A stretch of DNA of 64,000 bases from Microbacterium sp. MYb45 (GTDB taxonomy: Bacteria; Actinomycetota; Actinomycetes; Actinomycetales; Microbacteriaceae), in contig NZ_PCPG01000011.1 in assembly GCF_002979655.1 (NCBI RefSeq), forward strand, positions 45,779-109,778, written 5' to 3'. The notes beneath the pieces were generated by a model. That model had not been told where the DNA came from. It worked only from the letters and a program-made list of their open reading frames with translations, and searched no databases. Position numbers and translations under genes: made by a program. Shown here one piece after another: positions 44,427 to 57,512 of the stretch. How positions within the stretch are numbered: position 1 is the first letter of the stretch; every line of letters begins with the position of its first letter.

Positions 44427-45601
44427 GCGGCGACGGCCGCGAACGCCTGAGACAGATCGGCGATCAGATCGTCGACGTCTTCGAGGCCGATCGACAGACG
44501 CAGCACATCGGCGGCAGGACGTGCCTCGGGCGGCACCGGGCGGTGCGTGAGCGCGGCCGGATGCTGGATCAGCGAGTCGACCCCGCCGAGCGAGACCGCA
44601 TGCGTGAACAGCGTCGTCGCCGTCGTGACGGCGGATGCCGCGGCGAACCCGCCCCGCATCCGCATCGCGATCATCGCGCCCGTGCCGCGCATCTGCCGCT
44701 CGAGGATGCCGCGCGGGTCTCCGTCGAGCCCCGGATAGAAGACCTCGGCGACCTCGGGACGATCGATCAACCACTGCACCACCCGCCGCGCACTCTCCTG
44801 CTGGTGCCGCACCCGCACCGGCAGGGTGGTGAGACCGCGGTGCAGCAGGTACGCCCCGAGCGGATGCAGGAGCCCCCCGGTCACCGCCCGCACGCGGCGC
44901 AGCGCCTCCGCGGTCTCTTCGCTGCAGGCGACGACTCCGGCGATGACATCGCCGTGGCCGCCGAGGTATTTGGTCGCGCTGTGCAGTGACATCGCGGCGC
45001 CCAGGTCGATCGGGTTCTGCAGGATCGGGGTCGCGAACGTGTTGTCGACCACCACCGGCACGGAACCCGCCTGGCGCACCACGTCAGCGATGTCGGCGAT
45101 GTCGAGCGTGGGGTTCGCGGGTGTCTCGACGACCACGAGCCCGGTGTCGGACCGCATGGACGCGGCCACCTCGTCGGGGTGGCAGTACGTCGTCTCGACG
45201 CCGAGCAGACCGGACCCGAGCAGGTGGTCGGTGCCACCGTAGAGCGGACGCACCGCGACGACGTGGCGCGCGCCGGTCGCGCCGGTGTGCGCGAGGATCA
45301 CGGCCGTCATCGCGGCCATGCCCGAGGCGAAGGCCACCGCGGCCTCGGCATGCTCGAGCTCGGCGAGCGCCTCTTCGAAGCGGGCGACGGTCGGGTTCCA
45401 CAGCCGCGCGTAGACCATGCTGCCGTCGGCGGGCGGCCGGCCTCCCGTGGCCATGGCCTCGTAGGAGTCGCCTCCGCGCTCGATGTCGGGCAGCGGGTTC
45501 GTGGTCGACAGGTCGATCGGCAGCGCGTGGACCCCGAGACCCTCGAGATCGGAGCGCCCGCTGTGGACGGCGACGGTGTCGGGATGCAGCGGTGCAGTCA
45601 T
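44360..45601 (-). CDS. Cys/Met-metabolism PLP enzyme (cystathionine synthase/lyase family)
   Basis: 413 residues: PLP Lys in SLHSATKYLGGHGDVIAG, plus YARLWNPTVARFEEAL, EHAEAAVAFASGMAA and VETPANPTLDIADI. The family includes cystathionine gamma-synthase, gamma- and beta-lyases; which one is not decidable. The C-terminus runs about 25 residues past the usual end (after LIADLSQAFAAV) and overlaps the thioesterase coding region. Divergent from an Lrp/AsnC regulator with a palindrome between. Confidence 0.85.
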   Translation of the reverse strand: MTAPLHPDTVAVHSGRSDLEGLGVHALPIDLSTTNPLPDIERGGDSYEAMATGGRPPADGSMVYARLWNPTVARFEEALAELEHAEAAVAFASGMAAMTAVILAHTGATGARHVVAVRPLYGGTDHLLGSGLLGVETTYCHPDEVAASMRSDTGLVVVETPANPTLDIADIADVVRQAGSVPVVVDNTFATPILQNPIDLGAAMSLHSATKYLGGHGDVIAGVVACSEETAEALRRVRAVTGGLLHPLGAYLLHRGLTTLPVRVRHQQESARRVVQWLIDRPEVAEVFYPGLDGDPRGILERQMRGTGAMIAMRMRGGFAAASAVTTATTLFTHAVSLGGVDSLIQHPAALTHRPVPPEARPAADVLRLSIGLEDVDDLIADLSQAFAAVAAQSEGSRIVPVAMRSVGIRSRS

Positions 45602-45644
45602 GCCTCCACGTTGCCGGAATCACGAGGAATCCGCAGGAACTCGA

Positions 45645-45670
45645 CAGAGGCCGCCAGAAAATTGCCTCTG
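45645..45670. promoter_or_regulatory. Lrp/AsnC-type operator candidate
   Basis: CAGAGGC-N12-GCCTCTG is an exact 7-bp inverted repeat between the divergent PLP-enzyme and Lrp-family genes, centred about 57 bp from each start codon. TATTCT at 45676-45681 may be the -10 of the regulator gene. Confidence 0.65.
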
Positions 45671-45713
45671 GACGCTATTCTGTGCAGCATCCGGCATCCG
45701 AAAGGCGAGCACC

Positions 45714-46181
45714 TTGGCGAAAGCGCAACTCGACGAGATCGACCTCGAACTGCTGGCGGTCCTCACCCGTGATGCCGAGACGACCAACAAGGCCCTGGCG
45801 CATCGGCTCGGCCTCGCCGAGTCGACGTGTGCGCACCGCGTGCGGGCGCTGCGCGAGCGGGGCGTGATCCGCGACACCCGCATCCGCATCGACGGGGCGG
45901 CCCTCGGCTTCCCCCTGCAGGCGATCATCAAGGTGCGCCTCGCCAATCACACCGGCGCCAAGGTGACGGCGCTGTTCGACGCACTCGCGAGCGTCCCGCG
46001 GGTGCTGCAGGTCTTCCATGTGGCAGGAGTCGACGACTTCCTGGTGCACGTGGCGGTCGAAGACGCGACCGCCCTCCGCGACATCGTGCTGGAGCACATC
46101 ACGGTGCACCCGGTCGTGCGCGGCACCGAGACCCAACTCGTGTTCGAACTGCGCGACGGTCCGGGCGTGCTGCCGCGGTGA
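45714..46181 (+). CDS. Lrp/AsnC-family transcriptional regulator
   Basis: 155 residues: N-terminal helix-turn-helix (DLELLAVLTRDAETTNKALA; LAESTCAHRVRALRERGVI) and C-terminal RAM domain (QVFHVAGVDDFLVHVAVED). The start is TTG 45714 with AAAGGCGAG upstream; a longer in-frame reading from 45483 enters the divergent gene. It probably controls the adjacent PLP-enzyme gene in response to an amino acid. Confidence 0.88.
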   Translation: MAKAQLDEIDLELLAVLTRDAETTNKALAHRLGLAESTCAHRVRALRERGVIRDTRIRIDGAALGFPLQAIIKVRLANHTGAKVTALFDALASVPRVLQVFHVAGVDDFLVHVAVEDATALRDIVLEHITVHPVVRGTETQLVFELRDGPGVLPR

Positions 46182-46245
46182 CCCCGGGATCCGGATGACC
46201 TGCGCGAAGATGGAATGCACATCCGCACCGGAGCAAGGGAGCACC

Positions 46246-47955
46246 ATGAGCCGCAGCGCCACCGCCGCCACGCACGCCATTCGCGAGATGCGGGACTTCC
46301 TCTTCACGAACGCCACCGACTACGCCGCAGCCCGCGCGGGGTTCGCCTGGCCCGAGGTCGACGAGTTCAACTTCGCGCTCGAGTGGTTCGACGTGATCGC
46401 GGCGGGGAGTCCGGATCGCCCTGCGGTGCAGATCGTCGAGGCCGACCTGAGCCTGCGCACCTGGACCTACGGCGAGCTCTCGACGCGCTCCGATCAGGTC
46501 GCGGCCTGGCTCACCGGTCTCGGCATCCGCCGCGGCGACCACGTGATCGTGATGCTCAACAACACGATCGAGCTGTGGGAGGTGATGCTGGCGATCACGA
46601 AGATCGGCGCCGTGTCGATCCCGACCTCGACCCTGCTCTCCGCCTCCGATCTCGCATACCGCGTCGAACACGGTCGAGCCGGCGCGGTCGTCACCCTCGG
46701 CCCGCTCGCCGATCGGCTCGCGGACATCGCCCCCGGCATCCTCCGCATCGGCGTCGGCGACGGCATCCCGGCGGAGTGGGCGCGCTTCACCGACTCGACC
46801 GACGCGCCGACCGCCTTCGAACCCGATGGGCCGACCGCCGCGACCGACACCGCGCTGCTCTACTTCACCTCGGGCACCACGAACCGGCCGAAGCTCGTGC
46901 AGCACACCCACGTCTCCTACCCGGTCGGGCACCTTTCGACCATGTGGTGGCTCGGCGTGCGCCCCGACGACGTGCACCTCAACATCTCGTCCCCCGGCTG
47001 GGCGAAGCACGCCTGGTCGAGCTTCTACTCCCCGTTCCTGGCCGAGGCGACCGTGTTCGTCTACAACTACGACCGCTTCGACGCGAACACCCTCATGCAG
47101 GTCATGGACACCCATCACGTGTCGACGTTCTGCGCGCCGCCTACCGTGTGGCGGATGTTGATCCAGGCCGACCTCGCGCGTCTCACCCACCCGCCGCGCG
47201 AACTCGTCGGAGCGGGCGAGCCGTTGAACCCCGAGGTCATCGACCGCGTGCGCGAGGCCTGGGGCGGCACGATCCGCGACGGGTTCGGACAGACCGAGAT
47301 GACGGCCTGCATCGGCAACTCCCCCGGCCAGCCCGTCAAGGTCGGGTCGATGGGACGCCCGCTGCCCGGCTACCCCGTCGTACTGCTCGATCCGGTCACC
47401 GGAGAGATCGTCGAGGGCGAGGGCGAGATCGCGCTCGATCTGTCGCAGCCGCCGCTCGGACTCATGGCCGGCTACTACGACGACCCCGACAAGACGGCCG
47501 AGTCACGGGTGGGCGGGTTCCATCACACCGGCGACATCGCGGTGCGCGACGACGACGGCTACCTGACCTACATCGGTCGCTCGGACGACGTGTTCAAGGC
47601 CTCCGACTACAAGATCTCGCCCTTCGAACTCGAGTCCGTGCTGCTCGAGCACGACCTGGTGATCGAGGCGGCCGTGATCCCGAGCCCCGATCCGACGCGT
47701 CTGGCCGTGCCGAAGGCGTACGTCTGCCTGACCCCGGATGCCACCGACGGCACGGAAGACGCCGCCCGGGCGATCTTCACCTACGCGCACGAGCGACTGT
47801 CGTCGCACCTGTGGGTGCGGATCATCGAGTTCGTCCCCGAGCTGCCGAAGACGATCTCCGGGAAGATCCGCCGCGTCGAGCTGCGTGCGCGGGAAGCGGC
47901 ACGGGTCGGATCCGGCGACGAGACCGGACAGCACCGCGACCGCGATTACCGCTGA
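46246..47955 (+). CDS. Acyl-CoA synthetase (AMP-forming, medium-chain type)
   Basis: 569 residues: P-loop LLYFTSGTTNRPKLVQHTH, GFGQTEMTACIGN (A5), GDIAVRDDDGYLTYIGRSDD (A7-A8) and catalytic Lys in PKTISGKIRRVELR. Activates carboxylic acids to acyl-CoA through acyl-AMP; the MACS subgroup takes medium-chain or aromatic acids. AAGGGAGCACC precedes ATG 46246. It follows the Lrp gene by 64 bp. Confidence 0.9.
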   Translation: MSRSATAATHAIREMRDFLFTNATDYAAARAGFAWPEVDEFNFALEWFDVIAAGSPDRPAVQIVEADLSLRTWTYGELSTRSDQVAAWLTGLGIRRGDHVIVMLNNTIELWEVMLAITKIGAVSIPTSTLLSASDLAYRVEHGRAGAVVTLGPLADRLADIAPGILRIGVGDGIPAEWARFTDSTDAPTAFEPDGPTAATDTALLYFTSGTTNRPKLVQHTHVSYPVGHLSTMWWLGVRPDDVHLNISSPGWAKHAWSSFYSPFLAEATVFVYNYDRFDANTLMQVMDTHHVSTFCAPPTVWRMLIQADLARLTHPPRELVGAGEPLNPEVIDRVREAWGGTIRDGFGQTEMTACIGNSPGQPVKVGSMGRPLPGYPVVLLDPVTGEIVEGEGEIALDLSQPPLGLMAGYYDDPDKTAESRVGGFHHTGDIAVRDDDGYLTYIGRSDDVFKASDYKISPFELESVLLEHDLVIEAAVIPSPDPTRLAVPKAYVCLTPDATDGTEDAARAIFTYAHERLSSHLWVRIIEFVPELPKTISGKIRRVELRAREAARVGSGDETGQHRDRDYR

Positions 47956-47959
47956 GCAC

Positions 47960-48376
47960 TCAGGACACGACGGGGATCGACGCCGTCGCGGCGGACTTCG
48001 TCGCGAGCGTCGGCTTCGACACCGTGGCGGGCTTGACCGTAGACGCGGCGCGCGGCAGTGCATCAGCCGCCGCCTCGTCGGTCCGCCCGGCTCCGGCCGC
48101 ATTCACGATGGCCCGCACGACTCCGCCGATGACGAGCATCGCCACGAGCGAGGAGCACGCCAGTATCAGCGGCAACCACTGCTGTGCGAACGACGCGGTG
48201 AAACTCATCAGCGCGCCCACGATCCACACGCCGACCGCACCCCCGACGAGCCCTCCAGAGCTCCGGATGACCGCGACCGCAGCGACGATCGCACAGGCAC
48301 CGGCGATGGCCGCACCCACGTACCCGATCGGCACCATCACCTCGGCCAAATCGTTGGCCACTCTCATTGTCGTCAT
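47960..48376 (-). CDS. Hypothetical membrane protein, four helices
   Basis: 138 residues with about three or four hydrophobic helices (VPIGYVGAAIAGACAIVAAV; LVGGAVGVWIVGALMSFTAS; LILACSSLVAMLVIGGVVRA) and an Ala/Thr-rich tail. No family recognised. It is convergent with the acyl-CoA synthetase gene, whose stop is 4 bp away. GGGGGG precedes ATG 48376. Confidence 0.65.
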   Translation of the reverse strand: MTTMRVANDLAEVMVPIGYVGAAIAGACAIVAAVAVIRSSGGLVGGAVGVWIVGALMSFTASFAQQWLPLILACSSLVAMLVIGGVVRAIVNAAGAGRTDEAAADALPRAASTVKPATVSKPTLATKSAATASIPVVS

Positions 48377-48513
48377 GACGACCCCCCGGTCCAGCGGAAA
48401 CTCCGCTACCTCGACACTAGAAGTGTGTCGCGGAAAGGCCATCCGTCTCAAGTCCCATCCGCATCATCCTGCAGACGGAGATCTCGCGGCGCCGATTCGG
48501 ACGGGACGAGAGT

Positions 48514-49986
48514 TCAGCGGCGGCTCGTCCACCGCAGACGACGGGGGCGGACGACGCGCAACGGCTGGGTGACGACGGCATCCACGACCATCGAGCCGTC
48601 GGTCGGTCCGACGATCGCGATCGCCGAGGTCTCGGTGGCCTCGGCCGGTGCGACCGGAAGCCGTCCGAGCTCGCGGTGTGCCCGCACGTAGGCCGGGACC
48701 AGCAGCACGATGGCGCCCACCCAGGCGAGCGGGTTGCTCAGCGCGACGCCGTCGAACCCGATCCACGCGCCCAGCACGATGGCCGCGCCCACACGCATCA
48801 CCAGCTCGATCACCCCGGTCACGGTGGGCACGAGTGTGTGGCCGAGTCCCTGCAGCGCGCCGCGCAGCACGAACAGCATGCCCAGCGCCCAGTAGCCGCA
48901 GCCGTTGATGATGAGCATCCGGTGAGCCATGTCGACGACGTCGTCCGACCCCGCACCGATGAACAGCCGCACCATGGGCGCGCCGAACGCGATCAGCAGG
49001 CCACCGAGCACCACACCGGCGGCGACCGCCATCCAGGTCGCCTCGACGACTCCGCGACGGATGCGGTCGGGGCGGCGGCCGCCGTGGTTCTGCGCGGCGT
49101 ACATCGAGACCGCGAGGCCCAGCGACGACAGCAGCGCGACCGCGAGGCTGTCGACCCGGGAACCGGTCGTGTAAGCGGCGACGGCGTCGGCCCCGAGGGT
49201 GTTCAGCGCGACCTGCACCGTGAGTGTGCCGATCGCGATGATCGACGCCTGGAAGCCCATGGGCAGGCCGAGGCGCAGGTGCTCGGCGATGTCGTCCCCG
49301 GTGATCCGCCAGTCGGCACGACGCAGGTGCAGCATCGGCAGGCGCCGGCGGACGAACTCGAGGCAGAGCGCCACTGAGACGGCCTGTGCGACCACGGTCG
49401 CGAGAGCGGCACCGCCCACGCCCCATTCGAGAGGACCGACCATCAGCACGACGAGCCCGACGTTCAGCGCGCACGAGACGGTGAGGAACACCAGCGGCGT
49501 CTTGGAGTCGCCGATCGCGCGGATGATCGCGGAGAGGTAGTTGAAGAACATCGTCGCACCGGCACCGAGGAAGCTGATCTGCGTGAAAATCGTGGCTTCG
49601 GCCATCAGCTCCGGAGGCGTCTGCAGCAGGGTGAGGATCGGGCCGGCGAGGAGGGGGGCTGCGACCGTCAGGATCACGCTCGTGATGGCACTGAGGAACA
49701 CACCCGTGGCCACCGAGCGGCGCACGGCCGCATCGTCCCGCGCACCGAAGGCCTGCGCGATGGGGATCGCGAATCCGCTCGTCAGACCCCAGGCGAAACC
49801 GAGCAGGAGGAACAGCAGGCTGCCGGTGGCGCCCACCGCCGCGAGGGAGGTGACGCCGAGGTGCCGTCCGACGACGATCGCGTCGGCGAACTGGTACAGC
49901 TGCTGCACCACGTTGCCGAGGAGCAGCGGGATGGAGAAGGCGAGGATGACGCGCCACGGGCGGCCCGTGGTGAGGGAGGTGGCCAT
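48514..49986 (-). CDS. MATE-family multidrug exporter
   Basis: 490 residues, twelve membrane segments in two MATE halves. It begins MATSLTTGRPWRVILAFSIP; FADAIVVGRHLGVTSLAAVG and GFQASIIAIGTLTVQVALNT are family-typical. Exports cationic drugs by Na+ or H+ antiport. Divergent from an amino acid permease gene; a perfect CGAATCGATTCG palindrome lies between them. Confidence 0.93.
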   Translation of the reverse strand: MATSLTTGRPWRVILAFSIPLLLGNVVQQLYQFADAIVVGRHLGVTSLAAVGATGSLLFLLLGFAWGLTSGFAIPIAQAFGARDDAAVRRSVATGVFLSAITSVILTVAAPLLAGPILTLLQTPPELMAEATIFTQISFLGAGATMFFNYLSAIIRAIGDSKTPLVFLTVSCALNVGLVVLMVGPLEWGVGGAALATVVAQAVSVALCLEFVRRRLPMLHLRRADWRITGDDIAEHLRLGLPMGFQASIIAIGTLTVQVALNTLGADAVAAYTTGSRVDSLAVALLSSLGLAVSMYAAQNHGGRRPDRIRRGVVEATWMAVAAGVVLGGLLIAFGAPMVRLFIGAGSDDVVDMAHRMLIINGCGYWALGMLFVLRGALQGLGHTLVPTVTGVIELVMRVGAAIVLGAWIGFDGVALSNPLAWVGAIVLLVPAYVRAHRELGRLPVAPAEATETSAIAIVGPTDGSMVVDAVVTQPLRVVRPRRLRWTSRR

Positions 49987-50038
49987 GAAGGAGCGGCTCG
50001 CAGAACTGGGGGATGGATCAGGGCTCGAACAAGCCTAT

Positions 50039-50050
50039 CGAATCGATTCG
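50039..50050. promoter_or_regulatory. 12-bp palindrome between MATE and amino acid permease genes
   Basis: CGAATCGATTCG is a perfect palindrome 52 bp from the MATE start codon and 92 bp from the permease start codon. A related half, CGATTCGG, recurs at 50079-50088. Operator for either gene is possible. Confidence 0.4.
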
Positions 50051-50141
50051 GCGGAGCGGTATCCCCGATCTCGATTCGGTTGCTCGGGGAGGGGAAAGGT
50101 ACCGTCGGAGCCGAACTGTCGACGGAGACCGGAGGACGAGA

Positions 50142-51617
50142 GTGACGAAGCAGCACCCGGGGGGAACCGGAAGCACGCACGATGCCGATGCCGACGGGGA
50201 GGAGCAGCACCTGCGGCGAGCGCTGAGCAACCGCCACATCCAGCTGCTCGCGATCGGTGGAGCGATCGGAACCGGCCTGTTCATGGGCAGCGGCAAGACG
50301 ATCTCGGTGGCGGGACCATCGGTGATCTTCGTCTACATGATCATCGGCTTCATGCTGTTCTTCGTCATGCGGGCGATGGGCGAACTGCTGCTGTCGAACC
50401 TCAAGTACAAGTCGTTCAGCGACTTCGCGAGCGACCTGCTCGGGCCGTGGGCAGGATTCTTCACCGGGTGGACCTACTGGTTCTGCTGGGTGGTCACCGG
50501 CGTCGCCGACGTGATCGCGATCGCGGGCTACACGGATGCGCTCATCCCCGGCGTCCCGCTGTGGATCCCGGGCGTCCTCGTGATCGTGATCCTGCTCGCC
50601 CTGAACCTGCCGACCGTCGCCGCGTTCGGCGAGATGGAGTTCTGGTTCGCGCTGATCAAGATCGTCGCGATCGTCGCCCTCATCGTCACCGGCCTGGTGA
50701 TGATCTTCACCGGCTTCCAGCACGACGCGGGGACCGCCAGCTTCTCGAACCTGTGGGATCACGGCGGCATGTTCCCGCACGGCTTCATGGGCTTCGTCGC
50801 GGGATTCCAGATCGCGGTGTTCGCGTTCGTCGGCGTCGAGCTGGTCGGCACCGCGGCCGCCGAGACCAAGGACCCGAAGCGCAATCTGCCGAAGGCGATC
50901 AACGCGATCCCGATCCGCATCCTGCTGTTCTACGTGGGCGCACTCATCGTGCTGATGGCGGTGACCCCGTGGACGGAGTACGTCGCCGGCGAGAGCCCGT
51001 TCATCGCGATGTTCGCCCTCGCCGGGCTCGGCATCGCGGCGACGGTCGTGAACCTGGTCGTGCTGACCTCGGCGATGTCGAGCGCCAACTCCGGCATCTA
51101 CTCGACCTCGCGCATGGTGTTCGGCCTCGCGCAGGACGGCGACGCCCCGCGGATCTTCGGCCGACTCTCGCGCCGCCGCGTGCCGCAGAACGCCCTGTTC
51201 CTCTCGTGCATCCTGCTGCTCTCCGGCGTCGTGCTGCTCTACGCGGGCAAGGACATCGGCACGGCCTTCGACATGGTGACCACGGTCTCGGCGCTGTGCT
51301 TCATGTTCGTGTGGACGATCTTCCTGTGCAGCTACCTCGTGTACCGGCGCACCCGCAAGGACAAGGTCGCCGCGTCGACGTTCCGGATGCCGGGCGGGGT
51401 GTTCATGGTCTACGTGGTGCTCGCGTTCTTCGTGTTCGTCCTGTGGGCGCTGACCACGCAGCCCGACACGCTGACCGCGCTGCTGGTCACACCGATCTGG
51501 TTCGTGCTCCTGTTCGTGGCGTGGCTGTTCGTGCGGAGGTCGCCGCACCACCTGGCCCGGCACGCCGCGCACATCGCGCACATGCGCGACGACTCGGTCG
51601 AGGCGGACACGGACTGA
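50142..51617 (+). CDS. Amino acid permease (APC superfamily, CycA/GabP-like)
   Basis: 491 residues, twelve membrane helices. It has the GAIGTGLFMGSG motif in helix 1, FVGVELVGTAAAETKDPKRN and SAMSSANSGIYSTSRMVFGL, closest to the AAT branch (D-serine/D-alanine/glycine or GABA permeases). Proton-coupled uptake; substrate not certain. GTG 50142 follows GGAGGACGAGA. Confidence 0.92.
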   Translation: MTKQHPGGTGSTHDADADGEEQHLRRALSNRHIQLLAIGGAIGTGLFMGSGKTISVAGPSVIFVYMIIGFMLFFVMRAMGELLLSNLKYKSFSDFASDLLGPWAGFFTGWTYWFCWVVTGVADVIAIAGYTDALIPGVPLWIPGVLVIVILLALNLPTVAAFGEMEFWFALIKIVAIVALIVTGLVMIFTGFQHDAGTASFSNLWDHGGMFPHGFMGFVAGFQIAVFAFVGVELVGTAAAETKDPKRNLPKAINAIPIRILLFYVGALIVLMAVTPWTEYVAGESPFIAMFALAGLGIAATVVNLVVLTSAMSSANSGIYSTSRMVFGLAQDGDAPRIFGRLSRRRVPQNALFLSCILLLSGVVLLYAGKDIGTAFDMVTTVSALCFMFVWTIFLCSYLVYRRTRKDKVAASTFRMPGGVFMVYVVLAFFVFVLWALTTQPDTLTALLVTPIWFVLLFVAWLFVRRSPHHLARHAAHIAHMRDDSVEADTD

Positions 51618-51633
51618 GCTCCGGCCGCCTCGG

Positions 51634-51825
51634 TCAGGCGGCGACGGCGGAACCGACGGCTACGGCGGACGCGGCGGGCTTCGCGACGAACAGGCGCTTG
51701 CGCAGGGCGAGGAACAGCAGCACCATCCCGGCACTGAGCAGGATGTGCCCGAGGCCCGCGATGCCGGCGATCATCGCGGAGGACTCCTGGCCGAGCACCG
51801 TGAGCGAGCCGTGCCAGACCATCAT
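51634..51825 (-). CDS. Small membrane protein, 63 residues
   Basis: Sequence MMVWHGSLTVLGQE followed by one or two helices (MIAGIAGLGHILLSAGMVLL) and a KR-rich turn. An inverted repeat, CAGACCAT-C-ATGGTCTG (51815-51831), overlaps its start codon. It is convergent with the amino acid permease gene. Function unknown. Confidence 0.6.
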   Translation of the reverse strand: MMVWHGSLTVLGQESSAMIAGIAGLGHILLSAGMVLLFLALRKRLFVAKPAASAVAVGSAVAA

Positions 51826-51915
51826 GGTCTGATTCCAGCCTCGGCGCAGTGGCCTCGGCAGGGATCCATCGAACGGTTGAGATGCGCGGCGCTCGACGTG
51901 ACCACCAGGCGCGCA

Positions 51916-51947
51916 GAGGGCCGACACTGCTATCAGCGCCGGCCCTC
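51916..51947 (-). terminator. Hairpin after the 43-residue membrane protein gene
   Basis: GAGGGCCG (51916-51923) pairs with CGGCCCTC (51940-51947) around a 16-base loop, 17 bp past the stop codon. Confidence 0.55.
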
Positions 51948-51963
51948 AGAGCAAACGATTCCC

Positions 51964-52095
51964 TTACTTGAATCGGTCATCCTGCTGACTGCGAGAGCCA
52001 ACCAGCCGCCGGAGGGCGGCACCGACAAACCACAGCAGCGCTGCGACGATCACCACAGATCCGAGAAGGGTGGGGATGGAGAATCCGACGACCAT
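51964..52095 (-). CDS. Small membrane protein, 43 residues
   Basis: A single helix protein: MVVGFSIPTLLGSVVIVAAL, then LWFVGAALRRLVGSRSQQ. TAGGAG lies about 9 bases before ATG 52095. Basic C-terminus probably inside. No homologue recognised; the good ribosome site and hydrophobic pattern support it as a real small gene. Confidence 0.6.
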   Translation of the reverse strand: MVVGFSIPTLLGSVVIVAALLWFVGAALRRLVGSRSQQDDRFK

Positions 52096-52266
52096 CTGCT
52101 CAGCTCCTACGAGTGAATTTGGAACGACCCGCCCCTGTAGCTGAAAGTGGCGTCCGCAGTAACATGACACATTCTATTCCCCCAGGCAGATCTCCGCCGG
52201 TGCTCGATAGCACCACGATGTGGGATCTCCGCCCGCTGCGGCCGTCCTAGGACTGAGGACGACGGC

Positions 52267-52890
52267 TCAGAGGAGCCCGGTGTCGCGGGCGATCGCGATG
52301 GCGCGGGCACGGCTGTCGGCGCCGAGCTTCTCGAACACGTGCACGAGGTGCGTCTTCACGGTGGCCTCGGTGACGAACAGGGTCTTCGCGATCTCGCGGT
52401 TCGATGCGCCGGTATCGAGCAGCCGGAGTACGTCGAGCTCGCGGTCGGTGAGCCGCACCCGCGGCGCGCGCATGACCTGCACGACCCGCTCGCTGAGCTC
52501 GGGGGTGAGCACGAGTCCGCCGGAAGCGGCCTGGCGGATCGCCCGCACGATGTCGTCCGGCGCGACATCCTTGAGCAGGTACCCCGCCGCTCCCGCCTCG
52601 ATCGCACCGAGGATCTCGGCGTCGCGGTCGAACGTCGTCAGGATCAGCACGGCGGGTGCCGGATGCTGGGCACGAAGCGCGGCGGTCGTCTGCACGCCGT
52701 CCATGCCCGCGCCGAGCCGCAGATCGCAGAGCACGACGTCAGGATGCAGGTGCCGGGCGAGAACCACGGCCTCCTCTCCGGAAGCCGCCTCGCCGATCAC
52801 CTCGACGTCGTCGCGGTTATCGAACAGCGAGCGCACCCCGGCCCGGACGATGGGGTGATCGTCGACGAGCAGCACACGCACGGCGGTCAT
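52267..52890 (-). CDS. NarL/LuxR-type response regulator
   Basis: 207 residues: receiver domain with DDH pocket, phosphoacceptor Asp in VVLCDLRLG and Lys in YLLKDVAP; then a LuxR helix-turn-helix (LTDRELDVLRLLDTGASNRE; LFVTEATVKTHLVHVFEKLG). ATG overlaps the kinase stop (ATGA). Pairs with the adjacent kinase. Probable target: the MMPL transporter gene at the head of the operon. Confidence 0.94.
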   Translation of the reverse strand: MTAVRVLLVDDHPIVRAGVRSLFDNRDDVEVIGEAASGEEAVVLARHLHPDVVLCDLRLGAGMDGVQTTAALRAQHPAPAVLILTTFDRDAEILGAIEAGAAGYLLKDVAPDDIVRAIRQAASGGLVLTPELSERVVQVMRAPRVRLTDRELDVLRLLDTGASNREIAKTLFVTEATVKTHLVHVFEKLGADSRARAIAIARDTGLL

Positions 52891-54162
52891 GCCTCACCCT
52901 CCGTTCCACGCCTCACCGATGCGGCACCGCCGAGCGGGACGTGCGCAGAGAGCGCGGTGCCGTCGCCCGGGGCGCTCTCCACATCGAGCCCTCCGCCGAG
53001 TTCCCGCAGCCGTGCCCGCATCGAGCGCAGTCCGTAGCCGCCACCCTGGCCGCCGACGCCGCCCTGCGCGTCCCAGTGCCTCGCGTCGAACCCGATCCCG
53101 TCGTCGACGATGTCGAGCCGCACCGCATCGCCGGCATCGGCCAGGGTCACCACCACGCGCGACGCGGATGCGTGGGAGCGGACGTTCGCGAGGGCCGACT
53201 GCGCCGTCCGCAGCAGGGCGACCTCGGCGTCGATGCCGAGCGCCGGTAGGTCGTCGTCGTCGTGCAGGGTCGCCTCGATCCCGGTCTCCTCGCCCAGGCG
53301 CTCCAGCATCCGGGCGAGCGCGTCGCCGAGGGCCGTGGATTCGAGTTCGGCCGGCATCAGCGCGTTCACGATGCGTCGCGCATCCGCCAACCCCTCCGCG
53401 GCGAGCGCCCCGATCTGCTCGAGGGCACGGGTGCGCTGCGCGGGATCGTCCGCCTCCAGGGCCGAGCGCGCCAGCATCCCGATCGACGACACGCTCTGGG
53501 CCACGGTGTCGTGGATGTCGCGCGACACCCGGGTGCGCTCCTCACTCGCGCCGGACTCGCGCTGGGTGCGGGCGAGCTCGTCCTGGAGCGCCGACATCTC
53601 CTCCTGGGTCGCGACGAGCGAGGCGATCAGTCGACGGCGCTCCCGTCCGTCGCGGACGAGCTCGAGGTACCCGCGCGAGATCCCCAGCGCGAAGACGCCG
53701 CCCACGAGGGGCCCGATCACGTTCGCGTAGGTCGTGGTGCCGGTGTGCAGCAGCGGGGCGGTCACCACGACCGCGAGGATCGCCGCGCTGAGCAGCAACG
53801 CCCACCGCAGTCGCATCACGAATCCGGCCAGCAGCCACAGCGGGAAGGCGAGCCACACGAACTCCGGCGAGACGACGACCGCGCCGAGCCAGATGAGCGT
53901 CAGCCCGAGCAGCCACCAGGTCGCCAGACGACGATCCGAGATGCGCTCGCTGAGCAGCAGCCCGCCGCCGTACCAGCCGAGGAACACGAGCGAGAGGGCG
54001 AGGACCCACGGCAGCGGAACCCCGTCGACGGCCGCACGCCACGCGCCGATCACGAGCAGCACGACCGTGATCACGGCCTGCCCGATCCGGATCGACCCGA
54101 CCAGGCTCGCCCAGGTACGTGGTGCGCGGAAGCCGGCCGCCCGCTCGTCACGGGCGGTGCGC

Positions 54163-57482
<3,320 letters not shown>

Positions 57483-57512
57483 GCCGCCGTCGGCCTCGGT
57501 ATCGTGAGGCGG

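Noticed and set aside
52188..52234. Two ATCTCCGCC words as another palindromic array
   Set aside because: Only two copies, both in one orientation and 35 bp apart, so they lack the 19-bp phasing and inverted partners.
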